64,000 nt of DNA. It comes from Streptomyces sp. ASQP_92 (GTDB lineage: Bacteria; Actinomycetota; Actinomycetes; Streptomycetales; Streptomycetaceae). The notes under the pieces were generated by a model. It was not told the origin of the DNA. It saw only the letters and a list, made by a program, of their open reading frames with translations, and searched no databases. Each line of letters opens with the position of its first letter. Positions within the stretch are counted from its first letter, which is position 1. The stretch covers positions 29,118-93,117 of the forward strand of contig NZ_JAODUA010000023.1 of the NCBI RefSeq assembly GCF_025399895.1. Direction: 5' to 3'. The position numbers were made by a program, and so were the translations under genes. Positions 1-7,726 of the stretch are shown here, piece by piece.

Positions 1-1
1 C

Positions 2-898
2 GTCCGTGACATGATCAACGCGTTCTCCGAGATGGATGAACGCCACGGCGGACAGCACGGCCGCAGCGCTCTGGTCACCTATCTCCGCGACGATGTCGCG
101 CCGTTGTGCCGAGCCCGGTTCCGCACTGATGAGGTTCGACAGCAGATGTTGTCTGCCGCCAGCCGTGGCGTTCACCTGCTGGGCTGGAAGTCCTACGACG
201 CCGGTCAACAGGGTCTCGCCCAGCGCTACTACCTCCAGTCCTACGCTCTGGCCACCGAGTCCGGTCTGCGTGGGCACGACGGCTTCGTGATGCGCACGAT
301 GGCCATGCAGGGCCTCAAACTCCACCGTCCCGAGCACTGCCTGGGCCTGGCCGAGGCCGGCCTGAACCTGGCCAAGGGCCAGGTTGACGCCCAGACCGAA
401 GCTCTCTTCCGCGTTGTCCACGCCCACACCCTGGCCAAGAGCGGCAAACACCGTGCAGCCCTGGCCGCTGCCGAACACGCCCGCGCTCTGCTGACCGGCG
501 CCCCCGGTGACGAAGTGCCCTTCTGGGCACTGGCCTGGGGCCCGCCGGCCGCGTCGGTGTACTCCCGCACCGCCAAGGTCCACGAGACCCTCGGCAATCA
601 CCGGGCTGCCGCCGAACACTATGCGCTCGCCACCACGGCCCGCCCCGCCGATACGTACGCGCGGATCATCGCCCTGGACCTGGTCGCGGGCGCCGAGATG
701 CACCTCAAGCGCGGCAGCATCGAGCAGGCGTGCGCCACCTGGCACCGGGCCATCGACCACATGGACGGCGTCCACTCCGTCCGGACCCGAAAGGCCGTCT
801 CCCGGATGCGCGGCAACCTCGCGCGTTTCCGAGCCCGCGGCCTGCGCTGCGTGGCAGAACTCGACGAACGCGGACGCGCTTTCCTCACCGGCAAGTGA
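2..898 (+). CDS. C-terminal part of a TPR-type XRE-family regulator (5' end outside window)
   Basis: The reading frame is open to the left edge (V-R-D precedes the first Met at 11), so this is the 3' part of a longer gene. What is visible is about 298 residues of helical TPR-like sequence without catalytic motifs. It is a clear paralogue of the protein encoded at 14819-15880: both share MDERHGGQHGRSAL, LAQRYYLQSYALA and a near-identical C-terminus around SIEQACATW and IDHMDGV. In Streptomyces such proteins carry an N-terminal helix-turn-helix followed by TPRs and are annotated as XRE-type regulators; the DNA-binding part is not in view here, so the regulatory role is inferred from the family. 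Confidence 0.85.
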   Translation, partial: VRDMINAFSEMDERHGGQHGRSALVTYLRDDVAPLCRARFRTDEVRQQMLSAASRGVHLLGWKSYDAGQQGLAQRYYLQSYALATESGLRGHDGFVMRTMAMQGLKLHRPEHCLGLAEAGLNLAKGQVDAQTEALFRVVHAHTLAKSGKHRAALAAAEHARALLTGAPGDEVPFWALAWGPPAASVYSRTAKVHETLGNHRAAAEHYALATTARPADTYARIIALDLVAGAEMHLKRGSIEQACATWHRAIDHMDGVHSVRTRKAVSRMRGNLARFRARGLRCVAELDERGRAFLTGK

Positions 899-913
899 GC
901 GGAACCGCCGGAC

Positions 914-1654
914 TCAATGCCCCGCGGTGTAACGACGGATGATCGGCTCCAGGTAGTCCGCATGCGGCCCGGCCAGGCCGTCCAGCTCGTCCGTGGAGCG
1001 CACCAGAGCGATGTCATCGAGTTCGGGCTTACGCCCCTGGGCCCGCTCGTCGGCCACCGTGGCGGCGAAAGCCGTACACACCGCCGCCTCGGGAAGGGCC
1101 GGGGCAAGGTAGGTCAGGCCGACGCTGCTGTTCTCTCCACGGGTAACCGCCCACAGCCTCAGCGCCTCGGCGGCCACGCCGATGCCTAGCTCCTCAACCA
1201 GCTCCCGCGCGGCCTGGCCGGCCAGCTCCGACTCGTCCAGGACTTCGCCGTCCTTGGGTGGCTCCACTGAACCACCCGGCAACTGCCAGCGGCCAGGCGC
1301 AGCCGTGGAGGGCGACATTCTGGCCACCAACACGCGACCATCGTCGGCCGGCTGGACGACATTCACGAACAACGAGGGCAGCGCCGTGGCGCCGGGCACC
1401 CGGCGCAGGGCGTAGTGCCGGTAGGTGACCCGCACCCAGGACAGACGCAAGATACGCGCGCCCGTCCGCTCCAGTTCTGCACAGGCCACCACAGGCCCGT
1501 CGAAGAGGGTCGGGTTCGCCTGAACCGCCGTGTCCCACACGCGGTCTCTGGCCAACTCGTCCGAGGGTGAGAGAGGCGGCTCCTCAACCTCCACGAGCTG
1601 GAGCCGTTCAACGTCGAAGAGGTCAATACCCACGGGGGGCAGCGTCTCGGTCAC
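914..1654 (-). CDS. Nudix hydrolase
   Basis: A 246-residue protein starting at GTG 1654. It has a poorly conserved N-terminal segment of about 90 residues and then a Nudix domain. The Nudix box begins at GGSVEPP and ends in AARELVEELGI, which supplies the REUXEEXGU signature; the spacing between the first Gly and the REL block is longer than in the classic box. Nudix enzymes hydrolyse nucleoside diphosphates linked to another moiety; the substrate cannot be told from sequence. It is convergent with the regulator on its left. No strong Shine-Dalgarno precedes the GTG, so the exact start is tentative. Confidence 0.85.
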   Translation of the reverse strand: MTETLPPVGIDLFDVERLQLVEVEEPPLSPSDELARDRVWDTAVQANPTLFDGPVVACAELERTGARILRLSWVRVTYRHYALRRVPGATALPSLFVNVVQPADDGRVLVARMSPSTAAPGRWQLPGGSVEPPKDGEVLDESELAGQAARELVEELGIGVAAEALRLWAVTRGENSSVGLTYLAPALPEAAVCTAFAATVADERAQGRKPELDDIALVRSTDELDGLAGPHADYLEPIIRRYTAGH

Positions 1655-1717
1655 CGGCTCATCGTAGAGCGGCCCGGGCCTGCTAGAGGTGCACTGTGCA
1701 CCCCGCCCGCTCGGCCG

Positions 1718-1912
1718 CTACTCGGAAGTATTTCCCCCGAGGCCGCCCCACTCCTTCGCAGCCCTGGTCTCCATGTCCTGGCAGGCCTCCACGGTGAGCA
1801 GGAGTTCGGCTTCCAAGGCCATCTGGTTGGCGATGCCGGCCCCGCCGCGGGAGGCCTGGTCAAGTTCGGCGTCGTCGTGCTCGTCGCAGCAGGCCCACTG
1901 TCGGATGTGCAC
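1718..1912 (-). CDS. possible small hypothetical protein
   Basis: A 64-codon frame starting at GTG 1912 has a natural-looking amphipathic composition, including a Cys pair near the start (WACCDEHDD) and a helical middle (MALEAELLLTVEACQD). There is no convincing ribosome binding site and no recognisable family. It lies between the two Nudix sequences, transcribed in the same direction. It may be real, a remnant, or a chance frame. Confidence 0.25.
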   Translation of the reverse strand: MHIRQWACCDEHDDAELDQASRGGAGIANQMALEAELLLTVEACQDMETRAAKEWGGLGGNTSE

Positions 1913-1939
1913 TACTGAGAGGGCTGGCCCATGCTTCGG

Positions 1940-2410
1940 TCAGTTGAACGTCGTCGCTGTGCCGTCTAGCCAGGCATGAAGCGCGGTGCGATCCGTGTCC
2001 TCGGTGAGCGCGGGGTCCAGCGCGCGGGGGTCGGCCCACCCGATCTCGGAGCAGCGGCCAGGTTCGCGGTTTCTCGGCTCGCCGGCCCAGCGCCGGGTGT
2101 GGAAGTACCAGCCGACGACGGGCACGCCTGCTTCGGTGACCTTGTTCAGCACGTGCGCGGTGCGCAGATCGAGGGTGTCGATGTCGACGCCGAGTTCCTC
2201 CTGGGCCTCGCGGGCCGCCGCCTGAACGAGGAGCTCACCGGGGTCAACGACGCCTCCCGGGAGGGACCACAGACCGTCGGCGAAGCCGGTGTTGGCTCGC
2301 CGATGAAGCAGTACGTGGCCGTGCTGGTTTTCGAGGATGATCCCGGCGAAGACGATGGCGGAGAGTCTGGGTGCGGTAGCACGGCGCGCAGCCGCGCGGA
2401 GGTCACGTCC
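1940..2410 (-). pseudogene. Nudix hydrolase domain without a start codon
   Basis: Reading from 2410 to the stop at 1940 gives an excellent Nudix domain: SLPGGVVDPGELL followed by AAAREAQEELGV matches the canonical box exactly. The frame is preceded by a stop at 2411-2413, and no ATG, GTG, TTG or CTG lies between that stop and the conserved fold; the first possible start (GTG 2152) is downstream of the catalytic box. The frame sits in the -1 register relative to the dehydrogenase fragment that begins at ATG 2550. The simplest reading is a deletion that removed the Nudix start and joined it to a foreign 5' end. Expression as a frameshift fusion or a single-base sequence error are alternatives. 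Confidence 0.7.
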
Positions 2411-2550
2411 TTAACGTAGGAGTGGCCGGCAACGAGCTGCTGGATCCGGTGAGTATCCACGTCGTAGCCGACGACGCGATGCCCCACTTCCGCGGCACGT
2501 ACAGCCAGCGGAAGCCCTACATAGCCCTGACCAGCGACGACTATCTGCAT
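2146..2550 (-). pseudogene. N-terminal stub of a UDP-glucose/GDP-mannose dehydrogenase
   Basis: An ATG at 2550 with a good AGGAG Shine-Dalgarno opens a frame whose first roughly 55 residues are the Rossmann start of a nucleotide-sugar 6-dehydrogenase: MQIVVAGQGYVGLPLAVRA with the GxGxVG motif, then VGHRVVGYDVD. After residue ~57 the similarity stops and the frame reads antisense-like Pro/Ser-rich sequence over the Nudix domain, ending at 2146. NAD-dependent UDP-glucose dehydrogenases are about 400-450 residues, so more than 85% of the enzyme is missing. The intact promoter-proximal end and a glycosyltransferase next door suggest the remains of a sugar-biosynthesis locus. Confidence 0.75.
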
Positions 2551-2616
2551 GTCAGCTCCTACTCGGTTGCGGTGCTTGAATGAACCGTCATTCCTGACCT
2601 GGCAAGGAGATGTGCT

Positions 2617-3390
2617 GTGCCTTTGGTGTCTGTCGTGATGCCCGTCTACAACTCGGCGGCCACCCTCGGCGCGGCCGTCCGATCGGTGCTCACACAGACG
2701 CACAGCGACGTGGAACTGCTGGTCACCGATGACCAGTCCTCCGACGGCTCGATGGATCTGCTGTGCGACTTCGCCGCCCAGGACGAGCGCGTACTGCCGC
2801 AGTCGGCGCCCGAGCGGGGCGGCGCCGGCCGGGCCCGCAACCTCGCGATCGAGCGGGCCCGCGGCGACTACGTGGCGTTCCTCGACTCCGACGACATGTG
2901 GCTGCCGGAGAAGACCGAGAAGCAGCTCGCCTTCGCCGCCGAGGCCACTGCGCCGTTGACGTTCACCTCGTACTTCAAGATGGACGCCGACTACGATGGT
3001 GAGAGCACCGACTGGGTCCCCAACGGGCGGGTGATCCGTGCACGGGAGCACGTGAACTACCGCGCGATGCTGCGCCGGGACTACATCGGCGCCTTGACGG
3101 CCATGTACGACCGCAACGTCCTGGGCACCAGGCTCATGCCGGAGATGCGCAAGCGCCAGGACTACGCGTTGTGGCTGAGCATCATGCGGGACGGCGCTGA
3201 CGCCCGGGGCCTGGCCGAGCCGCTTGCGGTATACCGGGCGGGCCAGGCGGGATCGCTGTCCTCCAACAAGATGTCCCTGGTCAAATACAACTGGTCGCTC
3301 TACCGCGAGCACGAAAACCTGTCGGTCCCGCGGGCGACACGGGCGCTGGCCGGCGCTGTGTGGCAGTCGCTGCGCAACTCGCGTATCTAG
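2617..3390 (+). CDS. family 2 glycosyltransferase
   Basis: A 257-residue protein starting at GTG 2617 with an AAGGAGA Shine-Dalgarno eight bases upstream. It opens with VSVVMPVYNSAATL, the GT-A fold start of GT2 enzymes, has the nucleotide-binding acidic segment VTDDQSSDGS, and shows a DxD-type metal/UDP-binding motif in FLDSDDMW (about residues 88-96). A later RKRQDYALWLSIM segment resembles the acceptor-side motif of this family. No membrane segments are present. It diverges from the dehydrogenase stub across a 66-base spacer. It probably transfers a sugar from a nucleotide donor to an unknown acceptor. Confidence 0.9.
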   Translation: MPLVSVVMPVYNSAATLGAAVRSVLTQTHSDVELLVTDDQSSDGSMDLLCDFAAQDERVLPQSAPERGGAGRARNLAIERARGDYVAFLDSDDMWLPEKTEKQLAFAAEATAPLTFTSYFKMDADYDGESTDWVPNGRVIRAREHVNYRAMLRRDYIGALTAMYDRNVLGTRLMPEMRKRQDYALWLSIMRDGADARGLAEPLAVYRAGQAGSLSSNKMSLVKYNWSLYREHENLSVPRATRALAGAVWQSLRNSRI

Positions 3391-3424
3391 TGCACGCAGC
3401 GCCGAGAAGCCATGCATGGGTCGG

Positions 3425-3841
3425 CTACGCGGCCGAGCCGTCGTCGGCCCTCGCACGCAGGAAGAGCTGGAGGAGAAGCCGCCGATCCGCGACCGGGATG
3501 GTCTCCTGACCGCTGTGGAGCGCTTCCCGGCCGTGCAGGAAGCGGCGCTGATTCACGATGAGGTAGTCCCCGGGCTGGAGCATGAAGGAGACCTGACCGC
3601 GGACGAGCTCCTCGGCGAGTTACCGGGCGGCTTCGGCGTGCGCCTGGCCGAGCCGGGACCGCTCCAGCATCTTCGCGGTGTACCGGACGAACCCGTTGCC
3701 CGGGTCGGAGCCGTCCAGGATCGGAAACGGCTTGTACTCTTCGCCCACACTGAACAGGTCGAAGAACGTCCCGTAGTGATAGGCCGACTCGGCCAACGGG
3801 CTGCGACTCGGGGGGCGGGCCAGCGAGAACGCGCGTTCCAC
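3425..3841 (-). pseudogene. remnant of a TauD/TfdA-type Fe(II)/2-oxoglutarate dioxygenase
   Basis: One frame spans an in-frame TAA (3620-3622). Before the stop is a 73-residue piece with FFDLFSVGEEYKPFPILDG; after it, the same frame continues with LQPGDYLIVNQRRFLHGRE and ends at a TAG at 3425. This last block is the C-terminal TauD/TfdA core, where the His in FLHGRE corresponds to the distal iron ligand. The N-terminal half with the HxD iron-binding pair is absent because the epimerase gene occupies that space. The gene is therefore both 5'-truncated and interrupted by a nonsense codon. Confidence 0.8.
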
Positions 3842-3863
3842 TGGCCCGGTTGAAGAAGGTCGA

Positions 3864-4892
3864 TCAGCTCGCTGTCTGGGCCTGGTCGTCGGGCGCGCCG
3901 AGGATGTCGGACCGCTTGGCGTGCCAGGCGAGGGAGTCGCGTACTGCGTCTTCGAGGCTGAGCTTCGGGGTCCAGTCGAGGAGCTGCTGGGCCTTGGCGC
4001 TGTCGCTGTAGGCGCCTGAGGGGTCGCCGGGCCGGCGGGGGACTTCGACGGTCTTCAGGCTCGTGCCGGTGACCTTCTCGAAGACACCGACGAGTTCGCG
4101 GACGGTGGTGCCGTGTCCGCTGCCGAGGATGATGACTGTGCTGTCGGCATCCTCCCTGTCGAGGACATCGTCAAATCGCTTCAGCGCGGCGACGTGGGCC
4201 TGCGCGATGTCCCAGACGTGGACATAGTCGCGGATGCCGGTGCCGTCGCCGGTCGGGAAGTCGGTTCCGGTGATCTTGAACGGTTCGCCGCTGTGGTGGG
4301 CCTCGATGATCCCGCCGAGCGCGTGGGTGGGCCTGAAGATCTGGAGCCCGGTCCGCAACTGGGGGTCGGCGCCGATCGGGTTGAAGTAGCGCAGGGACAG
4401 GACGCGGAGCTGCTTGGCCGCGGCGATGTCGCTGATGATGGTTTCCAGCATGGCCTTCGTTTTGGCGTAGGGGCTGCCGGGGTCCAAGGGCGACGTCTCA
4501 TCGACCCTGAGGGTGGTGCCGTCGGCCTGGAAGATCGCCGCCGAGGAGGAGAACAGCAGCCGGGTGCAGCCATTGCGGTGCAGGTGGTTGAAGAAGCTGA
4601 TGCCCTTGGCGACGTTCTCCGAGTAGTAGCGCAGCGGATCGGCCATGGACTCGGGGACCACGATCAGCGAGGCGCAGTGGATGACCGCCGTGATGTCCGG
4701 GTGCTCGTCGAAGATCTGGTCAACGAGCTCGCCGTCGGCGACGTCGCCCTCGTAGAAGGCGCGGCCGGAGGTGAACTCCCGGCGGCCGGTGACCAGGTTG
4801 TCGAGGAGGACCGGGGTGATGCCGGCGTCCTGGCAGGCAGAGGCGATGGTGCTGCCGATGAAGCCGGCCCCGCCGGTGATCAGAACCTTCAT
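3864..4892 (-). CDS. galE: NAD-dependent sugar epimerase, GalE-like
   Basis: A 342-residue extended SDR protein. MKVLITGGAGFIGS provides the GxxGxxG NAD-binding motif (residues 7-13), SSSA lies at 115-118 and the catalytic YAKTK (Y142, K146) matches YxxxK. RYFNPIGAD and RDYVHVWDIAQAH are typical of UDP-glucose 4-epimerases, which interconvert UDP-glucose and UDP-galactose. ATG 4892 starts exactly at the Rossmann strand. An upstream in-frame ATG at 4931 would add a non-homologous extension overlapping the previous gene. It is the last intact gene of the minus-strand operon and may feed a nucleotide sugar to the nearby glycosyltransferase. The exact sugar substrate is not proven. Confidence 0.85.
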   Translation of the reverse strand: MKVLITGGAGFIGSTIASACQDAGITPVLLDNLVTGRREFTSGRAFYEGDVADGELVDQIFDEHPDITAVIHCASLIVVPESMADPLRYYSENVAKGISFFNHLHRNGCTRLLFSSSAAIFQADGTTLRVDETSPLDPGSPYAKTKAMLETIISDIAAAKQLRVLSLRYFNPIGADPQLRTGLQIFRPTHALGGIIEAHHSGEPFKITGTDFPTGDGTGIRDYVHVWDIAQAHVAALKRFDDVLDREDADSTVIILGSGHGTTVRELVGVFEKVTGTSLKTVEVPRRPGDPSGAYSDSAKAQQLLDWTPKLSLEDAVRDSLAWHAKRSDILGAPDDQAQTAS

Positions 4893-4914
4893 GTGCTGCT
4901 CTTTCTCTCGGAGT

Positions 4915-5796
4915 TCAGGCTTCCGCTGCACAGCGGAAGCCCAGGGCGAAGGTGGCGTAGGAGTCCTCGGCGGCGAACCGCTCGCGCGTGCGCGACTGGA
5001 ACCGGAAATTCATCCAGCCGCCTCCCCGTACCACCCGGTATCCGGCCCGCTGCACCTGGTCGTAGGTGGGCCCGTATGAGCGGGAGCGGTCGTAGTGCCG
5101 GTAGCGGCTGGACGTCCACTCCATGACGTTCCCGGCCATGTCGGCGACTCCCCACACGGAGTCGCTGGACGGCAGGGACCCTACGGGCGTGGTGCCGGGC
5201 AAGGTGACGGTTTCGTGGTATTTCACCCACCAGGTACGCCAGGCCTCGCCGTTGGTGATGGGACCGTTGCTGGTGCGCTCGGCAGTATTCGCCGCGGCCG
5301 GATCCCAGATGTTTCCCCAGGGCCACGTCCAGCCGTCAGGGCTCGCCGCGTACTCCCATTCAGCCTCGGTGGGCAGGCGCAGCCCGGCCCACTGGGCATA
5401 GGCATGGGCGTCGGCCCAGGCGATGTGCACCACGGGGTGGTCGGGGCGGTCCGCGACCGCACACGGGCCGCCGGGGCCCGTGGGGCTTCGCCAGTCGGCG
5501 CCGCGTACCTCGTCCCAGAACTCGCGCCCGTAAACGAGTCCGAAGCCGCGCTCCTCGACCACGGTGCGGTAGCCAGTGGCCCGGGTGAACGCGGCGAACT
5601 GAGAGTTGGTAACCGGGGTCCGGTCGATACGGAACGCATCCAGATGGACGGGCCGCTGGGGGCTCTCGTCCTCGAACCAATCGCGCGCAAGGTGCTGGGA
5701 TTCCGCGATGTCATCGAGGTCGTCGTCGCTGCTGCCCATGAGGAAGGTGCCGCTGTCCACCTTCACCATGTCGTGTGCGTGCGTGGTGGCGATCAC
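4915..5796 (-). CDS. SUMF1/formylglycine-generating-enzyme-fold protein lacking the catalytic cysteines
   Basis: A 293-residue protein from GTG 5796, three bases after the stop of the sulfur-carrier gene. It covers the whole FGE-sulfatase domain: VDSGTFLMGSSDDD, RTPVTNSQFAAF, GLRLPTEAEWEYAA, DMAGNVMEWTSSRY and ALGFRCA. Bona fide formylglycine synthases carry two copper-binding cysteines shortly after the GGS(Y/W) turn; here that stretch reads GGGWMNFRFQSRTRERF and both are missing. It therefore probably does not make formylglycine. The same fold is used by EgtB/OvoA-type C-S bond-forming enzymes and by other proteins. With a sulfur carrier immediately upstream, a role in sulfur chemistry is a reasonable but unproven idea. 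Confidence 0.85.
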   Translation of the reverse strand: MIATTHAHDMVKVDSGTFLMGSSDDDLDDIAESQHLARDWFEDESPQRPVHLDAFRIDRTPVTNSQFAAFTRATGYRTVVEERGFGLVYGREFWDEVRGADWRSPTGPGGPCAVADRPDHPVVHIAWADAHAYAQWAGLRLPTEAEWEYAASPDGWTWPWGNIWDPAAANTAERTSNGPITNGEAWRTWWVKYHETVTLPGTTPVGSLPSSDSVWGVADMAGNVMEWTSSRYRHYDRSRSYGPTYDQVQRAGYRVVRGGGWMNFRFQSRTRERFAAEDSYATFALGFRCAAEA

Positions 5797-5799
5797 CGG

Positions 5800-6072
5800 T
5801 CACCCTCCCGCGATGGCGTTGAGGACCAGGACCTGGTCGTCGTCGGCGAGCGGCGTGTCCGTGCCGGCGAGTTCACGGATGTTGGTGTCGCCGACGTAGA
5901 TGTTGATCCAGCTCGCGATCCGGCCCTGGCACAAGAGCCGCGGGGTCAGGGTCGGGTGGTCCATGAGGAGCCGGTCCAGCACGCTTTTAACGGTGTCGGC
6001 GCCGTCTATCGACAGCTCCGTCTCTCCGTCGGTCAGCGGCGCGAACGCGGCGGGCAGGGTCAGAGTCGGCAT
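5800..6072 (-). CDS. MoaD/ThiS-family sulfur carrier protein
   Basis: A 90-residue ubiquitin-fold protein starting at ATG 6072 behind an AGGAG Shine-Dalgarno seven bases away. It has the family pattern: a Leu-rich first strand (MPTLTLPAAFAPL), VKSVLDRLL, WINIYVGDTNIREL, DDDQVLVLNAIAGG, and ends in the diagnostic Gly-Gly tail. The tail is normally adenylylated by an E1-like enzyme and converted to a thiocarboxylate that donates sulfur to molybdopterin, thiazole, thiosugars or cysteine. No E1-like activating enzyme is encoded in this window, so it would rely on one elsewhere. Three bases separate it from the SUMF1-fold gene, implying co-translation. Confidence 0.85.
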   Translation of the reverse strand: MPTLTLPAAFAPLTDGETELSIDGADTVKSVLDRLLMDHPTLTPRLLCQGRIASWINIYVGDTNIRELAGTDTPLADDDQVLVLNAIAGG

Positions 6073-6128
6073 GACCACTCCTGAGGTTGGGTGGACAGGG
6101 ATGGGTGTCGTACGCGGGGAGTTCGGCG

Positions 6129-6947
6129 TCAGGGCGTACGCCGTGGGCGGGCGTGCTGGGGCGATGACCAGAACGGAGGGCGGGTGAAGGGGACGGGTCC
6201 GGGGGCGCCCAGGAGGAGCGCGCACACGGGCACGGGCCCGGCACCGGTGTGCGGTCCGTGGGTGTAGGCGGGGCAGGTGCCGCTCCACGAGCTGATGGTC
6301 GCCAGGGACCGCGGCCACAGCCGTATGCCGGCTTCGAGGTAGCAGCGGACCAGCGGGGTCGTGGCGTAGGGAGGCGGGGAGGGGATGAGGTGGGTAACAG
6401 AGATGAAGCTGCCGGGAGCCAGACGGCGGCGTAGCTCTGTGAGCAGGTGGGCGGCCTCCTCGTCCGGCAGCCAGGGAAGTACGTCATGCAGAAGCACAGC
6501 GACGGGGCGCCGAAGGTTGAGGACTTGGAGCTCGGGGTGCTCGAACAGCGCGCCGGTGTCGGTGATGTCGGCGAGGATGGAGGTCGCGCCGTGTTGGTCG
6601 GTCAGGTCGATACAGCGGCGAATGTGCGTGTGGGGATCGTGATCGACATAGACCGTACGTGCGCCTCTCGGCCCCTGGTTGAAGGCCGCGGCGATCTGGT
6701 GGATCTGCCGGCCGCGGGGTGAGGGCAGCCCGCTCCCCAGGTCAAGGACTTGGTCCAGGCCTCTCGCAGCGAGGTGGGCCACCATCCGCTCCCCGTAGTG
6801 ATGCATGCCCTGCACGGCTGAAGGCCACCACGGAGCTGCCTTCGTCGCGTGGCAGGCCACGGCGTGATCGAGGGGGAAGGCGTCCTGGCCGCCCAGAAGG
6901 TGGGAGTGGATACGGGCCGCCGACACGGGCGGCAGGGAGAGGGTCAT
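6129..6947 (-). CDS. DUF574-type S-adenosylmethionine methyltransferase (copy 1)
   Basis: A 272-residue protein whose ATG at 6947 overlaps the stop of the previous gene (ATGA). It matches the Streptomyces SAM-dependent DUF574 (Methyltransf_19) family: the N-terminal PVSAARIHSHLLGGQDAFP block, VLDLGSGLPSP as SAM-binding motif I, YVDHDPHTH after strand 2, and VAVLLHDVLPWLPDEE before the substrate region. Methyl acceptors of this family are unknown. It is paralogous to the protein encoded at 7723-8562, and each copy follows a member of a second, unnamed paralogous family. Confidence 0.85.
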   Translation of the reverse strand: MTLSLPPVSAARIHSHLLGGQDAFPLDHAVACHATKAAPWWPSAVQGMHHYGERMVAHLAARGLDQVLDLGSGLPSPRGRQIHQIAAAFNQGPRGARTVYVDHDPHTHIRRCIDLTDQHGATSILADITDTGALFEHPELQVLNLRRPVAVLLHDVLPWLPDEEAAHLLTELRRRLAPGSFISVTHLIPSPPPYATTPLVRCYLEAGIRLWPRSLATISSWSGTCPAYTHGPHTGAGPVPVCALLLGAPGPVPFTRPPFWSSPQHARPRRTP

Positions 6948-7726
6948 GGCGTCCTCGCGGCGGGGCTGTCACCGGGGGCCGCTTCGAGGGCGGCGGTCAG
7001 GCGGTTTGCGGCCTCACCGCTGAGCCATCCCCAGGCGACATCGTGGGGGCCCTTGCACGGCCAGTCCAGAGGCCTACAGCAGCGGGAAAGCTGTGCGCTG
7101 GTGTCCACCCCGATCTGGGCGAGTTCGTGAGTGAGGCCGGCGAGCATCTGCGTGATGCTGTCGTCCTGCGTCAGGTCGAACGTGGTCCCCACGGGGCCGT
7201 GCACCGCGGTGTAGAGGGCGTGCGTGCTCCGCACGCTGAGCGGGCGCGGCCGTAGCCCTCCATGCTCGATGTCGAAGTGCCAGACGATGCCCAGTCGCAC
7301 GAGCTCCTGGCGCAGGCGGTAGCGGTTAGCGTGCGGGGCTGGGAGGCGTTCCACGAGCAGAGCCGCCAGGCGGAGCGCGGCCTCGGGCTCAGCCAGCACG
7401 ATGACCACTCCGGGGAAATGGCTGGTGTACTGCATGGGGGACACCGTGCTGTCGATACCGGCGGCCTTCAGGACAGCCCGCATCCGTGCGGCCCCGGCCC
7501 GCGAGGTGTCCTTCTCCGCGCCCGGCAGCAGCACACACCCCCCGTTCGTGATCTTCAGGTCGACTTTGAAGACCGGATCATTGCTGAAAGTGCCGTAGTT
7601 AATGAGGGGGCGGTGGTCAGTGGCGTCGAAGGCGTCCTGGAGCGTTTCCTTGACCTTCGCGCGGACCGTCTGGACGTCGCTCGGTAAGTACTCGCCGAGA
7701 TCGCGGAGCTTGAAGCGGCGCATCAC
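6944..7726 (-). CDS. unknown protein X1, paired with a DUF574 methyltransferase
   Basis: A 260-residue protein with GTG 7726 overlapping the stop of the upstream methyltransferase gene; ATG 7723 is an equally possible start. I do not recognise a family. It is paralogous to the 246-residue protein at 8559-9299. Conserved shared features are a Leu-rich block (RLAALLVERL versus RLFTALIVARL), a following RYRLRQ/RYRLRR, RSTHALYTAV versus LAVHTLYRAL, and a C-terminal GEAANRLTAALE versus MQAANRLADALS. No transmembrane segments, signal peptide or catalytic motifs stand out. Context predicts that it works with the methyltransferase, for example as partner, activator or substrate-recognition subunit. 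Confidence 0.75.
   Translation of the reverse strand: MMRRFKLRDLGEYLPSDVQTVRAKVKETLQDAFDATDHRPLINYGTFSNDPVFKVDLKITNGGCVLLPGAEKDTSRAGAARMRAVLKAAGIDSTVSPMQYTSHFPGVVIVLAEPEAALRLAALLVERLPAPHANRYRLRQELVRLGIVWHFDIEHGGLRPRPLSVRSTHALYTAVHGPVGTTFDLTQDDSITQMLAGLTHELAQIGVDTSAQLSRCCRPLDWPCKGPHDVAWGWLSGEAANRLTAALEAAPGDSPAARTP

Noticed and set aside
2146..3456. Long minus-strand frame of 436 codons
   Set aside because: It runs antisense through the glycosyltransferase; only its part from ATG 2550 matches a known protein, and that part is the dehydrogenase stub.
4931..4931. Upstream ATG as start of the epimerase
   Set aside because: It would add 13 non-homologous residues and overlap the preceding gene; ATG 4892 begins exactly at the Rossmann strand.
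4915..5796. Calling the SUMF1-fold protein a formylglycine-generating enzyme
   Set aside because: Both copper-binding cysteines are absent in the C-terminal core, and no sulfatase gene is nearby.
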